A stretch of DNA of 64,000 bases from Aselliscus stoliczkanus (GCA_033961575.1 CM066731.1:79877501-79941500), one strand, 5' to 3'; numbered from the stretch's first letter, positions 1-11,606 are shown. Notes: generated by a model from the letters alone, not told the origin. Numbers and translations are program-made.

Positions 1-1555
1 ACAAAAAGACAACCTACTGAATGGGAGAAGATATTCGCCAATGATACATCTGATAAGGGATTAATATCTAAAATATATAAGGACAGGCCAGCGCGTTGGC
101 TAAGAGTTGGCTTGGGATGCCAGCTCTGAGCAGCATGGCCCTGGTTCGGATCCCACATTAGGGCCAGTGACACTGTGCCCTCTACAGCTGAGATGGTGAA
201 CAACAGCTCCACATGGAACTGGGCTTCTGTGAGTCTCCAGGACGTCATAGCTGCAGCCCCTGCTGCAGTGGGCTGCTGTGAGCTACCGTGAATGGCTGGC
301 AGCCAGCATGAGTGGCCGGCACCGGCGTGAGCTGCCAAGAGCCACTGTGAGCAGCCGTCCAGAGGCCGGCGACCCATCTGCCTCACCCTGGAAGAGCATA
401 ATGATGATACCAACATGGGCCAGTGAAGCAATGTCCTCCACAACTAGACTTAAGAGCAAAAGGACAGCAACTCCTCTGTTCCCCTTTCCTGATTCCTCAA
501 CACTGTTCCCCTCCCCCAATTCCCCAATAAAAACTTTATATATATATTATATGTATATATGGAACTCATAACAACTTAACAATAAAAGAAACAATCCAAT
601 TAAAACAGACATTTCTCTAGAGAGGACATCCACGTGGCCAATAGACATATGAAAAGATACTCAATGTCACTAGTCATCAGAGAAATGCAAAGTAAAACCA
701 CAATGAGATATCACCTCACTCTTGTCAGAATGTCTATCACCAATAAATCAATAAACAACAAGTGTTGGAGAGGATGTGGAGAAAAGGGAACCCTCTTGCA
801 CTGTTGGTGGCATTGCAAATTGGTGTAGCCACTATGGAAAATAGTATAGAGGCATCTCAAAAAATTAAAAATAGAACTACCTTATGACCCAGCAATCCCA
901 CTCCTGGGTATTTATCCAAAGAAATCCAAAACACTAATTTAAAAAGACATATGTACCCCTATATTCATTTAAACATTACTTACAACAGCCAAGAATATGG
1001 AAGCAACCTAAGTTGTATTCATTGATAGACGAATGGATGAAGAAAACATGATACATATATACAGTGGAATATTAGTCTGCCATAAAAAAGAATGAAATAT
1101 CAGTTAGTATAACATGGATGAACCTAGAGGGTATTATGCTAAGTGAAATAAGTCAGACAGAGAAAGACAAATACCATATGATTTCAATTATATGCAGAAC
1201 CTAAAAAGCAAAATAAATGAATAAACAAAAGAGAAACAAACTCATAGATACAGAGAACAAATTGGTTGTCACCAGATGGGAGGGGAGTTGGGGGGAAGGG
1301 TGAAAAGGTGAAAGGGATTAAGAAATACAAATTGCCAGTTATAAAAAATAGTCATGGAGATGTAAAGTACAGCATAGGGAATACAGTCAGTGATATTGTA
1401 ATAACTGTGTATGGTGTCAGGCGTGTATTAGACTTATTGAAGTAAGCACATCATAAGGTATATAGATGTCTAACCACTATGCTGTACAACTGAAACTAAT
1501 ATGATATTGTATGTCAACTGTAATTGAAAATAAATTTTAAAAAATAAAAGAAAAA
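1..1555 (+). mobile_element. L1 LINE 3' end (ORF2 C-terminus and 3' UTR), split by a SINE
   Basis: The 1-83 segment and the sequence from about 551 onward form one L1 ORF2 3' region. It holds the usual late-ORF2 blocks (gaatgggagaag, aatatataagga, ggaactcataa, gacccagcaatcccactcc) and then a 3' UTR ending in an A-rich tail near 1555. No open ORF2 frame survives, so this is a dead 5'-truncated (or window-truncated) copy. A long SINE at 84-550 interrupts it at the aatatataagga site. The next 180 bases to about 1735 show nothing I recognise. Confidence 0.9.
84..550 (+). mobile_element. Long tRNA-derived SINE (tRNA head, body, AATAAA tail) inside L1
   Basis: It begins with a tRNA-like head (ggccagcg...ggttcggatccc, a B-box-like GGTTCGGATCC), followed by gggccagtgacactg. 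A roughly 300 bp GC-rich body follows, and the tail carries cccaataaaaacttt. The copies at 30543-30991 and 58158-58574 have the same architecture. Flanks aaatatataagga (71-83) and atgtatatatgga (551-563) look like a degraded target-site duplication within the L1. Short ORFs through the body are incidental. Confidence 0.88.
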
Positions 1556-1737
1556 CAAGAAAATGCAGCTCTGATAATAAAAAAAGAAATGCCTCCTCAC
1601 AGAGAAAATTCCTAATAACATCCTGGGTATTTCAGCTTGTATAATCATGCATGCCAACTTAAGTACATGCTATTCTTTTATCCTGAACTGTAAGGTGCTT
1701 AGTAATTCAGTAGATTCCAGAAGAGCAGACTCTGAGT

Positions 1738-1830
1738 CCATTAATTCTTGAATGTATGCATGTATTCCTCCAATCATGCATTCAGCAAATATTTATGGCC
1801 TACTATGTGTTGGATGCTAAATGACAGGTT
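1738..1830 (-). repeat. L2-like LINE 3' end fragment
   Basis: The string tgcattcagcaaatatttatggcctactatgtgttggatgc matches, in reverse orientation, the conserved 3' end of the ancient L2 LINE (motif gcacctactatgtgccaggc in related copies). It is short and diverged. The flanking 1.83-2.6 kb is otherwise unassigned. Confidence 0.5.
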
Positions 1831-2599
1831 GCATTTGTCCACCTTGGATCACAGAGTCCCACATCCACTTGAAATTTACTGCCCCTCCTGCCTCAAGTCT
1901 CAGTACTGGGAAGAGCTTTAAAAGCCCAGCACTCCTCCTCCCTATCCCTCCGTTCATCTGCCCTGACTCCCGGTGTGTCTGCTGATTGAGGCCTTGTGCT
2001 ATCCTCTTCCCACCTCCAAGCTCCGTGCTGGCCTCACAGCCCCTAGCCTGGCTGTTCCCCTGAGGCCCTCCAACCTGGAGTCTCTGCTTCACTCCCACTA
2101 CTGTCCCTTGTGGCATCAACTGGTCCTTTCTTATGAGAAAGAGGCATCTGGCAGCTGCTCTGGGGTGAATGACTTCATTGCACTATAATTAAAGTGATTC
2201 TCTGAGTGGAAATGACTATTATGAAATAGCCTCCTCTGTTTTAATTGTGTAGTCATTGTAATAGGAACATGGGATTTCTATGTTAACTGATATTTCCATG
2301 GTCTAATAAATCCTGCCTCTCACTCATCTCCCAGAGGAGAGAAGAGGCACTCCTGTGCAGCAGCTTGAGATAACATGCAGGTCCCTGCTCTGCTTGAGAT
2401 CCTAGCCCTCTGGCCATAACCCTGAGCTTCAGAAAAACACACTCAGTAACTTGGAGAGTGCCACGAGTGTCCCTTCCCACAGGGAAGAGGATGCACAGAC
2501 TTGTGGAAGGGTCTCAGGGAGGAACCCCCAGATGGGAGCCCTCCATAAAGTGCTTCAAGAGAGAGAAAAGAGGTGAGAATGCAAGCTCATTCACCGCTG

Positions 2600-2725
2600 C
2601 CATTGGACTGTATGGCTGGAGATGTGTCACTTTCTGAGCCTCAGTGTCCTACCTATGAAATGGGCTAATAATATCATACATGTCATGGGATTGCTGTGAA
2701 GATCACGTGATATAACAGATGGACG
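2600..2725 (+). repeat. MIR SINE fragment
   Basis: The order of motifs fits the MIR core: gatgtgtcactttctgagcctcagtgtcc, then cctatgaaatggg, then aataatatcatac and a ttgctgtgaagatcacgtgat block. It is diverged and has no recognisable ends. It lies about 500 bases upstream of the GYPC internal exon, in the intron. Confidence 0.6.
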
Positions 2726-3221
2726 GCAACTAAACGGACATGTGGCCTGCACAGACACTCCACATTTGCAGATACTTCACACATGGTCCGGTTTTACCAT
2801 TATCATGAGAAAAGCTGAGGCCAGAAAGGCAGGTGATGCTAGCACTAAACACAACAGTGGGGCCCACCTTTGTGCTTCTCCAGGTGTCTATAAAGCATCT
2901 ACCAGGTGCAGGTGCCACTCTCCACAAGGAGACAGCATGGAGTCCATCCCTCACACTCGCATAGCCCCAGAGCTGCCATCACTGTGTCTGGCCCCACTGG
3001 TGGTTCCCCTGTGCTCTCCAGCTACATCAGCAGCCAAGCAGAGCCTGGACCTGGCTCTGAACCCCTGGCCAGAGGCCTGTCCATGCCACACGCTGTGTCC
3101 TGTCCACTCGGCCTATTCACAGAGCTGCTCACATGTGAGCAGGGGGTGCAGGCTCGACTGAGATATTGCTGGTGTGGGGGAACTTCCTCTCTCAACTTAG
3201 GCTCCTCTATTCTATTCATAG

Positions 3222-3272
3222 ACCCCGAGCCTGGGATGACCCATAAGACAGTGGACATCGCCGTCATTGCAG
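3222..3272 (+). CDS. GYPC: Glycophorin C, internal (penultimate) coding exon
   Basis: The exon follows a pyrimidine-rich acceptor (tctattcatag) and ends at a donor (gcag|gtgagc). It is 51 bp, phase 1 at both ends. With a G from the previous exon it reads D-PEPGM-THKTVDIAVIA and then splits a Gly codon completed by the terminal exon. The acidic-Pro-Gly-Met start and the DI.VIAG end match the glycophorin C exon that joins the ectodomain to the membrane span. From my knowledge of human GYPC, that exon has about ten more residues between PGM and DIVVIAG, so this one is short. The earlier repeat-like exon and the first exon were not found upstream in this window. The longer open frame through this position is intron read-through. 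Confidence 0.85.
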
Positions 3273-4016
3273 GTGAGCTGTCCTGGGGTCCTTCAAGCAG
3301 CCAGGAGGGTCAGAGGAAACACCCAGGGAGAACCCGCCTGGGGAGCGGGGACGTGGCAAGGGTTTTCCCTCTCTCAAAGGTAGTTTTGAGTGGGTACTGG
3401 AAGAGTCTGACCTGTGAAAAAATGTCCTACACAGTGTCCCAGAGGTAAGAGTGATGCCACTGAGGGCACCAATGTCAGGGCCCCCATAAGACCATAAATC
3501 CAGGAGATCAGGGGCTGGAGTTAAAACCACTCTAATGGGGTGGACAAGATGGACCAGGACTCCCTGGCCTCCCCTCTGTCTCCTCATACCACCGCATTCC
3601 CTGTCTTGGGTCCACATCCCCATCCCCCATCCTAAAGCCTTGCTTGAAACCTGCACTGATCCCATTGGTCATGGTTGAGACCCCAAACTATGCTTAGGGA
3701 TGACAAGATTTGGGAGGTGTACCCTACTGTTTCCTTCTGAGATTCCCACATCTCCCCAGCTCATTAACAGCTCATGGACTTTACAATTAGATATCAATAA
3801 GTAAAGGAGGCCCTCCAAGACTCCTGCTCAGTTCTATTTAGCCTAATGTTCTCCAGCTCATTGGACCACTGAACATTCCATTTTCTTACACAATATTATT
3901 AACATCATGCATACAAGTGGTGTTCTGAAGACAGCAGGAAGTTTAGGAAATTATTCCTTGAAGGTGGGACTTGGGAACAGCTTTAACCTCCCCATATTCT
4001 TCAACAGCCCCAATAC

Positions 4017-4160
4017 CCCCAAATAAACCTACATTCTAAGTCAAGGCAGAGGGCTTGCTCTATAGCTTGAAAGCAAATGCCTAAACTTCCCCAAATAAAC
4101 CTACATTCTAAGTCAAGGCAGAGGGCTTGCTCTATAGCTTGAAAGCAAATGCCTAAACTT
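4017..4160. repeat. Perfect 72-bp tandem duplication in the last GYPC intron
   Basis: Bases 4017-4088 and 4089-4160 read identically, both starting ccccaaataaacc and ending gcctaaactt. The two units abut without spacer. No retroelement end or poly-A tract is present, so it looks like a simple tandem duplication. Lack of any mismatch implies a recent event or an assembly artefact. Confidence 0.95.
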
Positions 4161-5042
4161 GCAACCCCCACTCTCGGGGGCCACTGTTAGTTCTGGTTCA
4201 ACTCTCCAGGCATCCCCCCATACCCATCACCCCAAGGTCATGACTGACTTGGTCCTACTGACAAACCCCCAAGCCTCACCCCAGCCACATTCCTCCTGAC
4301 TCCAAACAGAAATGAACTAACTGCTCCCTATACCCCACGCTTTCACACTCATCCTCCAGGATCCCCTCCCTCTTTGACTTTTTTGCTAAGCCAACCACTG
4401 CTCCCCTGCAGACTCTTTGAAGACCCCACCTCCCAGGAGCACAGAGGAGCTGGGGTGCGGCGATGAGCAGTAAAACTACACTTAAACTATCCTGGGTGGC
4501 CCTATCTATGACGCAGCCCATCACCCTAGTGTTTCACCCTGAATGGAAAGCATCAGGCACCAACTCCACCCCGTTTCTGGCACCTTCCTGGTTTTAGAAC
4601 TTTAATTTACATGCCTCAGGAAACCCATCTGTTGGGATTTTCCTGGTTTTAAAATGGAAAGTTCTGAGTCCCTTGAACCCCTCAGTTTTAGGCAAACCCA
4701 CACAGTTGCATTATACAAATTATGCATATAGGCCTGACTTCTTCAGTGCACTGTGAGTGCCTTGTCCCATGCAGGGAGAAAGTCCGGGATGCTATTCCAG
4801 CCTCAGTCTGCAAAGTGCTGAGTGTGGGGAGGGCAGAGAGAAGAGGAGAGAGAAGGGGAACTCAGATGGGCACAGATGAGGGGTGAGCACACAGGGCAGG
4901 GAGAAGAGTGGCAGGAATGAGCCAGTCCATCTGGGTTGGTTGGTGTTTGTTGCAGCAACATCTCTGTCCTGCCACAACCTCCATGTGTCCTGAACCCCTG
5001 CTCCCGTTACAGACAGAGCTGTGCCTTTCTTCCCACCTGCAG

Positions 5043-5239
5043 GCGTGATCACCGTTGTGGCCTTCGTCCTGGTCATTCTGCTCCTCCTCATGCTACGCTA
5101 CATGTACCGGCACAAGGGCACCTACCACACCAATGAGGCCAAGGGCACGGAGTTTGCTGAGAGTGCGGATGTGGCCCTGCAGGGCGACCCATCCCTCCAG
5201 GATGCTGGTGACAGCAGCAGAAAGGAGTACTTTATCTGA
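5043..5239 (+). CDS. GYPC: Glycophorin C, terminal coding exon (transmembrane and cytoplasmic tail)
   Basis: After the acceptor ccacctgcag the exon completes the split Gly codon and encodes 64 more residues to TGA at 5237-5239. The first ~20 residues ([20 protein letters not shown]) are the single membrane span. The following [14 protein letters not shown] is the basic juxtamembrane segment that in GYPC binds the FERM domain of protein 4.1R. The C-terminal EYFI is the PDZ ligand for p55/MPP1. Together these anchor the erythrocyte spectrin-actin skeleton to the membrane. The tail is nearly identical to the human protein as I know it, so the exon is under strong constraint and the gene looks functional. 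It is 1770 bp downstream of the previous coding exon. The shadow frames across this exon are not coding. Confidence 0.97.
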
Positions 5240-5713
5240 GGGGCACCAAACCTCATCTCCCTCTACACTCTACAGCTTCACTCCGCCACCTGCACCACCA
5301 CCAAGCCAACTGCAGGAGCACTCACCTGGGCCCAAGATATGCACCTGGTCTGGGGACACTAGATGCTAGGCCAGAGAGCTGGGAGGAAAGGAGGAGGAAT
5401 CGAGCCAGAAGAGGCCTCTCCCAGGGATCCAGGGATGCTGTGACCACCCAGGAAGCCAGTTTTTGCTCTGCCAAAGGGGAAAAAGTCTGGATCCTCCTGG
5501 GCAGTGCAGTTTGTCACCAGTATGGTATGAGAGTCTTTGCTGGGTGTAAGTGGGGTGGGTGTGCTTGGGGACAGGGCAAGCAAGGAAGTGAGTTATCAGT
5601 ATGCTAACGGGGGACAATGGCATCAAATGTCAATCCTTAAGATTTGGGAGAACAGCAGGTGATGGAGCCAAATGTACCTTTGTCTCCCATTGATCCAGTT
5701 CTAAGTGATTGGA

Positions 5714-5719
5714 AATAAA
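5714..5719 (+). promoter_or_regulatory. GYPC: Upstream candidate polyadenylation signal AATAAA (GYPC)
   Basis: A canonical AATAAA in the context ggaaataaatttg, 475 bases after the stop codon. It may serve a shorter 3' end; the second signal 54 bases downstream has the better context. Confidence 0.5.
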
Positions 5720-5767
5720 TTTGAAATGTAACAGAGTACTCAGCCTTACTATAATTGTCTGGGGAAG

Positions 5768-5773
5768 AATAAA
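5768..5773 (+). promoter_or_regulatory. GYPC: Likely main polyadenylation signal AATAAA (GYPC)
   Basis: AATAAA in gaagaataaacgccgcc, followed within 50 bases by GT-rich sequence (cactgtgcgactgtgtctg) that fits a downstream element. Cleavage would be near 5785-5795. Confidence 0.65.
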
Positions 5774-5790
5774 CGCCGCCCAGGACTGGC

Positions 5791-8045
5791 TTTTCACTGT
5801 GCGACTGTGTCTGATAGAGTCTGTGTACGTGGTGGGACTGGACAGTCCACTTCTGGATCCATTGTCAGTCCCCAGCACAGACAGCACAGGGGGCTCCTGG
5901 GCCCTCTGAGGGAAGGGGGAAGGGACCAGCATTGCCTTTCCCCACACAGGCAACAACTTCATGAAACAAATGTAAGCATGGAATGTCCCTCTAGAAAGCA
6001 ATTGCACCAGCCCCCATGTCTGTGGCTGAAGCACTGATTCTCTAATGCACAGTATTAGAAAACATGGACCTGTTAAACAAATATGAGTGAACCCCATCCT
6101 TCCCATAAAAACAATGGCTGGAGCAGACTGTGAAAACCAACTTACTGGGTTCTGGCGCTGGCTCCCCTTTTCTAATCCTGGAACCCTGGTCAACTTGCTT
6201 GACCTCTGTGCCTTCAAATTTCTTGTCCTTCTAGTGGACATGCTTCCATGATACCAACTCTCAGGGTTGATGACAGGAAAAAATGTGCCCAGTGCTCAGT
6301 GATGTCTTCTGATGTGGATCCTCATAAGTGGTACTGGATATATAATATGCATGTGCTGGTTAACAAAAGTTCCTCATGGCACCACTTCTAAATGCTTCCT
6401 GAGTAGTAACCATAATTTAAAATCAATAGCAGAGAAGGAAGATAAACTTGCTAACCATTCTCTTCCATGAGAATCTCTCTCATACCCCAGCAGCTCAGCA
6501 ATTACCCAGAGACCAGCAGCTCCAGGATTAAAGACCGCAGCCCAGCTACCAGGAACTCCCTAGGGCTCAGGTTTCTGGAGGCTGCACCATCTACATCTGG
6601 GAGTCAGCAAAAAGGTCCTCAGTCACTTTTCCTAGACAGATAATGGGCTCCAAACTCAGTCGGGAATACCCATCAACCAAAGGAGCTAGAAGTCATAGGG
6701 TTTCATGGCAGAGGGAGACACAGAAGAAAAGAAGCAGCTGATGGAAGGAACCTGGCCAAAAGGTGAGACCATTCCCTGGGCAACCCGAGTTCGCTGGCCT
6801 TCCACCATCTTATCTATAAAATAAAGAGTTTGGCTCTAGCCAGATGTCCCAAACTCTGATCTATAGAACATAGCTTGGCAAAATGGTGATAAACAGCCCA
6901 AACACAAAGGGTGCTCCATATACAAATAGGCTTGGAAAATTACATGTTAAGCCAAGTTAAAGCCATGCAAGGCTTCCCAGCATCTTTAGTATTCTGTGTG
7001 TGCTGTGACTTGAAGTGTCAGGCGATAGGGGGATGAATGCAGCATTCCCCAAGTGTGTTTGGCCAGAGATCCCATTTCTTCCCAGAATACCAACCACCAA
7101 CTTGTGAGCCAAGAGCTCCTCAGAATATGTTTGAGAAGCACTAAATGACTTCTAACATCACTTCCCTTTGTGACATCCCTTCAGGTTTTTGAGAATATGT
7201 GGGTATGTGGCCTCATCTTCAAGGACTGTAAGCACAGATCACTGTCCAGAACAGACACCCAGAACTCACACACAAACGTGACTTGCTTTAAAAAAGCTCC
7301 AGGAAAGGATGAGCCTGGAGCTCCTGGGCCTCCCTGAGGGCTAGTACCTTTGTGGGCAAGAGGAATGCTAATCACCCCTTCCTCCTTCCCTCTCTTCCTA
7401 CCTCCCTCCTTCCCCTGGTCCAGCATCCCTCTCAACTTACTGCTCTCTGAGAAAGGGCTCATGGCAGCCGAGCTCCCTGGCCCTTCACCTCATCTCCCTC
7501 ACCTCCCCTGGTCCTCACCCTCCTTGCCTACCCAGTGTCCTGGAAAACTATGGAAGCACAGCCTGCTCCTGGCCCACTGGGTCCCCAGGCCCAGTCAGAG
7601 TCAGATGCAGTGTAACTGTGACTTGGAAACTTCAGTTGTCCAACGTGGCCAGTCCAGATGCCACCCAGGAGGGAGCAGGCACAGGATAACTGCAAAGGCA
7701 AGTCCACCACACCAACAATTTAGTGAGATTATGTGCACATCCGTAAACAAGCATGCATACATATATGCATGCATTACAGAGTGGTATGCAAATAAATGCT
7801 GCACCCGCCCCTCAGGCCAGGGAGCACACTTTCCTCATCTTTGATTTCTCCCCAACAATGCACCGAAGTCTGTGCAGAATGCCTGGCATGTATGCATAAC
7901 AATGCACACACCAAATCTCCACGAACTCTGAAGGAGAAAGGAGGGAAGTGGAGAGGAAAGCAAGAAGGGGAGATAAAAGGGAAGAGGTAGGGAGAAGGGG
8001 GGCTAGAAGAAGGAAGGGAACTAGCACATTTTGTGTGAAACCCCA
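5791..8045. other. Downstream of GYPC: no gene seen; homopurine/homopyrimidine tracts
   Basis: This 2.2 kb stretch shows no splice-supported exon or young repeat. A pyrimidine-rich run lies at about 7375-7425 (cctccttccctctcttcc). A purine-rich run lies at about 7928-8022 (gaaggagaaaggagggaagt and onward). The open frames crossing these tracts are low-complexity products and not credible genes. Confidence 0.6.
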
Positions 8046-8049
8046 GCCC

Positions 8050-8225
8050 TTTGCACATGGTTCCTCCTTTTATCCTCTCAGTAACCCTCGCAGGAGAAAG
8101 GCCTCATCCTCCCTTAGAACTGTGGAAACAGAAGCTCGGAAAGACTGAAGGGCTTGTTGGAGGTCACACAGCTTCTAAGGGCCAAGAGACCACCAGGCTG
8201 GAGAGAGGATCCTTTCTCCTGCCAG
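8050..8225 (-). repeat. MIR SINE fragment (antisense)
   Basis: Motifs in reverse MIR order are visible: tttatcctctcagtaaccctcgcagg, gaaacagaagctcgg, and ggaggtcacacagcttctaaggg. These correspond to the complement of the conserved MIR core. It is diverged. Confidence 0.6.
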
Positions 8226-9634
8226 AGGCTGAGGTGAATCGGTGGGAGCCCTTAATGGGAGGGGATCAGGTGCCCCAGGACTCAGGTATGCTGGAATGAC
8301 CCAGTGCTGGGGTCCAAGCACCCCAGGCCAAGTCTCTGCCAGCAGGACGACCTGGCCAGTGGTGACCTGAGCTCCCGTGCCAACATCCCCATTCCCAGTG
8401 AGGAATGGCCTGGGACAGAGGCAGTTCTGTGTAGTGGTTAGTGCCCAAGTGGAGTCTGGACTATTGGCCCTTGGCAGGATGGTTAGCAGAATAAAGATGG
8501 CAAAAGCTTTCAGATCAGTCGCATCTCATTCACACCTCAAGTACTCAGGAAGCAACCACCCAGTCACTCTTATCAAAAAGGAAAATTATTGGCTAAATGA
8601 CATCACATCAGAACATCTGTACTGGCCCTTCTTGACTGGTTTGTTTTTTAAAAGGGCTCAACCCCAAAACAAGAATATTTAATGATGAATTTTCAGATCC
8701 AAAGACAGCTAGGCCATATACCTGTGTGTGTCTGATTATACAGCTGCAACCCACACATATGTGTTAGGTACCTCTTTAAGTGTGGGGATGACCTCACTGA
8801 ATCCTGCCTCAAGGGGTTTGTGCCGGATGGAGAAGAAAAACATGTGACATATAGAGACCTAAAGGATTACAGATGCTTTGAGAGAAGTGACACATGTCAG
8901 TGTGGAACACCAAAGAGGGAGAGGGAGTTACACCTTGCCGATGAGGTGGACCCAAGGGAGGCTTCAGAGGGGAAGGGGGGCTTGGGTCATTGCACAGTAG
9001 ACTAGGATTGGGCTACAGAGTGAGTTGGGCCCCAGACTAAGAAATGAGGCTTTGTCCTACAGACCATAGGGAGTCACTGGAGGAGCAGGTCAGTCTCTAT
9101 CATAAGGATACGCAATGATCAAGTTAAACAGGACACATGTGGGCAAGTATTGTGGAAATGTACAAGGGAGCTTCTAAAGTCTTATCATAGTAGGGGCCCT
9201 GCCAAAGGGTGGAGACACCCCTTGTCCTGGGGCATGCTCCTTATTCCAGCTTCCCCTTCCCCATCCTTTAGTCTGGATTTCACATGATCCATCCCATCCT
9301 GCTTGCTGGGAAAGTGTTGTCATCCTTTTCCCAGAAGATGTGTGTGGCGGTGGGGGGGGGGGGGGGAAGGACAGTAGGTAGGGCTTCAAGCCAACTGTCA
9401 TGTGAATGTGAGAGAAGAAAGTTTTCTTTAATGGAAGGAACTCCTGATGTTTGTATCCTGTTTGTATTCCTTTGGAGAAGATACTGCTTAGTTGTTTTCC
9501 GCTTTTTGCCTGAGCTTTCTTATCATCATAGCAATGAGGTGATTTAGGGGACAACAGGATTTTAACTAGCTCAGTGCTACAAATAGAACTACAAACACTT
9601 TTATGTTTACAATTTAACACGTCCACATATCATA
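8226..9634. other. No gene seen; poly-G tract and weak old-repeat similarity
   Basis: A run of about 15 G residues lies at 9353-9366. Around 9000-9130 the text (ggctttgtcctacagaccatagggagtcactggagg) resembles a common ancient mammalian interspersed repeat that I cannot name with confidence. Nothing else is supported. Confidence 0.45.
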
Positions 9635-9780
9635 CAAAGAGAATGGTTCTGGAATCAGACAGAGCCGAACAAAAATCTCCTCTCCTGCACTAACTAGCTC
9701 TGTGACCTAGGAAGAGTGATTTAACTTCTCTGCTTCAGTTCTAATCAACAAAATGAAGATAAAATATTTGAATTTTAAGA
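9635..9780 (+). repeat. MIR SINE fragment
   Basis: The order ggttctggaatcagacagagcc, actaactagctctgtgacctagg, and ttaacttctctgcttcagt follows the MIR consensus 5' to 3'. It ends in A-rich sequence near 9775. Confidence 0.75.
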
Positions 9781-10254
9781 TGTTTTGAATATAAAATTCA
9801 ACAAGGACATAAGCTTATGAGGTGCTGAGATTTTTCCTGCTTGCAAGTAAACAGTCAGCTTGTGACACTTCCATGGATGCTGACAGAAGACATAAACACC
9901 TTGCTCAGAAACAGCGCTTTATGGCCACGCTATAGCAAGCACGTGGACATCAGCATATCTGCTTCTGTTCTGTTTGTCCCAAAGTCCCAGTGAACAACAT
10001 CAATGGTCCCAGGTAAATGTTTGCCCACACAGTGGATTGAGTTCCATAAGAGGAGCCCTCAGCTAAGAGAACCAGAGTCTCTTTCGTTGGGCTACTGGTA
10101 AAGTGCCTGCCCTCTTCTCTGGAGGAACAATCTCCATCTTCCAAGGCTGCCTGCTATACAAACATCTAAGAAAACATTGGCTAGAACAAACGACAGCTCA
10201 TGTCTCACTCTCAAAATGCAAGAAATATAAGAGACCCATGGAGAGTTGTCTCCC
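9781..10254. other. No feature recognised
   Basis: Single-copy-looking sequence with no exon, repeat or RNA-gene signature that I can support. Confidence 0.4.
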
Positions 10255-10330
10255 AACAAGGTTGGCACTGCCTAACACAGTGCCTGGTAGCTTGAATGCT
10301 GAATAAATACTTGGTGGATACATGTACACA
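10255..10330 (+). repeat. L2 LINE 3' end fragment
   Basis: The terminal L2 pattern is visible: cctaacacagtgcctggtagc followed by tgctgaataaatacttggtgg. Confidence 0.6.
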
Positions 10331-10676
10331 TAAATGAAACCCTAGCCATGAGCTAAACACCCAGGCTCAGAGCCTTTTAAAGTATCCCTCTTTTCAGCAG
10401 CAAATCAAAAAGCATCTTCTGCTTCTTGAAACACATAGGGGAGTTTAAAGGTGAAAATTTCCCCATCCCTTTACTAGGGTATAAGATTTGATTGCTTTTA
10501 TTGGTTTACTATCACAGGAACAATAGAGATGCACCCTGTGAGAAGTCTTAGTTCACAGGTGAGGTCACAGTCCAGAGCCCTGGCAATGACCTTGGACAGG
10601 ATTTGCCAACCTCTATTCCTGAGGCCATTCTCTGATCAAGAGGTCTCTACCAAGGACACTTAAGATAGGCAGACCT

Positions 10677-10792
10677 CTGGGCCAGCCGAGTGGAGTGATG
10701 GTTAAGCACTGGCTTGGGATGCCAGCGGCCCTGGTTCAGATCCCACATACGAGGGCCAGTGACACTGCCCTCAAAAAAAAAAAAAAAAAAAA
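10677..10792 (+). mobile_element. Short tRNA-derived SINE with intact target-site duplication
   Basis: The head gccagccgagtgg plus the B-box-like ggttcagatccc is followed by gagggccagtgacactgccctc and a ~20 base poly-A tail. The 14-base duplication agataggcagacct occurs at 10663-10676 and 10793-10806 without mismatch, so the insertion is young. The long-form body is absent: the element jumps from ccctc straight to poly-A. Confidence 0.95.
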
Positions 10793-10806
10793 AGATAGGC
10801 AGACCT

Positions 10807-11515
10807 TCCAGACTTCAACTTCTAGCCAAACATTTTGGCCACCTTTTACTTTTCAAATAACTGAAATTATTATTCTCTTTCTCTCCAAGTCAAAAAGCAC
10901 CTTGAGATACCCTCTTTTGAAACCCGAGAAAAAGTCCCTCCCATCTAAAAGTCCAAGCCTGGCCACCGCCCAACCTGGCCCTGGAGCAGAATGCTCACCC
11001 TGATGTACATCCTGAGACCCTGGGCCTTCCCCAAACCTCCTTGTGCAGACTGACTCAGAACGTTGCTGCTGCTCTGCATTCTGGGGGCATGTGCACTCAG
11101 ATTCCAGAGGGGGGTCTTCAGCTGTGAGGGGACATTTCTTCATTCAGGATATCACTCAGCCCTGATGTCCCATGAGCACATGGGCCTGGGATTCAAATAT
11201 GATAGATTTAGGGCTCACCATTAGCCCTTTTACAGGACACATGCTTTTCCTTGTCGTGGCTGGGTCTTCCCCAAACCTGAGCTCTGGCCCTGCTAACCAA
11301 AGCATATGCACTGGGGAAATGGAAGGCAGATAATGTGGAGTGGGAGGAGGGGCTGTCCAGCTGGCAATAAATATGTTTGCTTTTCTATTTACCTCCTTTG
11401 GCTGGAACCAGGAGAGGAGTAAGTGGAGAGAAATAAAACCACACCTAATCTGCCAACAAGGGATCTTCTTTTCCAGCATAGAGAAAGAATCCTTACATGA
11501 GTCAATTAGAATGTT

Positions 11516-11516
<1 letters not shown>
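10807..11516. other. No feature recognised
   Basis: No exon or repeat signature is supported. Open frames here lack splice or homology support. Confidence 0.4.

Positions 11517-11605
<89 letters not shown>
11517..11605. repeat. Compound (CT)n(CA)n microsatellite
   Basis: About 57 bases of CT dinucleotides are followed directly by about 30 bases of CA dinucleotides, with few interruptions. The open frame reading Leu-Ser then Thr-His repeats is a by-product. Confidence 0.98.

Positions 11606-11606
<1 letters not shown>

Larger units (their letters stand above)
5240..5790 (+). other. GYPC: GYPC 3' untranslated region (predicted)
   Basis: About 550 bases follow the stop codon without a splice donor or repeat insertion before two AATAAA signals. 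The sequence is single-copy in this window. The 3' boundary is inferred from the second signal; the exact cleavage site cannot be read from sequence alone. Confidence 0.7.

Noticed and set aside
84..150. tRNA-like sequences (also at 10677, 30543, 33561, 37367, 40375, 58158) as possible tRNA genes
   Set aside because: They have A/B-box-like heads but no complete cloverleaf, and they continue into SINE bodies or poly-A tails between target-site duplications.
1..3221. Upstream GYPC exon carrying a second PGM-type repeat
   Set aside because: I searched for a matching acceptor, coding core and donor and found none; the first exons are probably beyond the window.
2906..3448. 180-codon open frame spanning the GYPC internal exon
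   Set aside because: It reads through the splice acceptor and donor of a clear 51-bp exon; the extra parts have no homology to glycophorin C.
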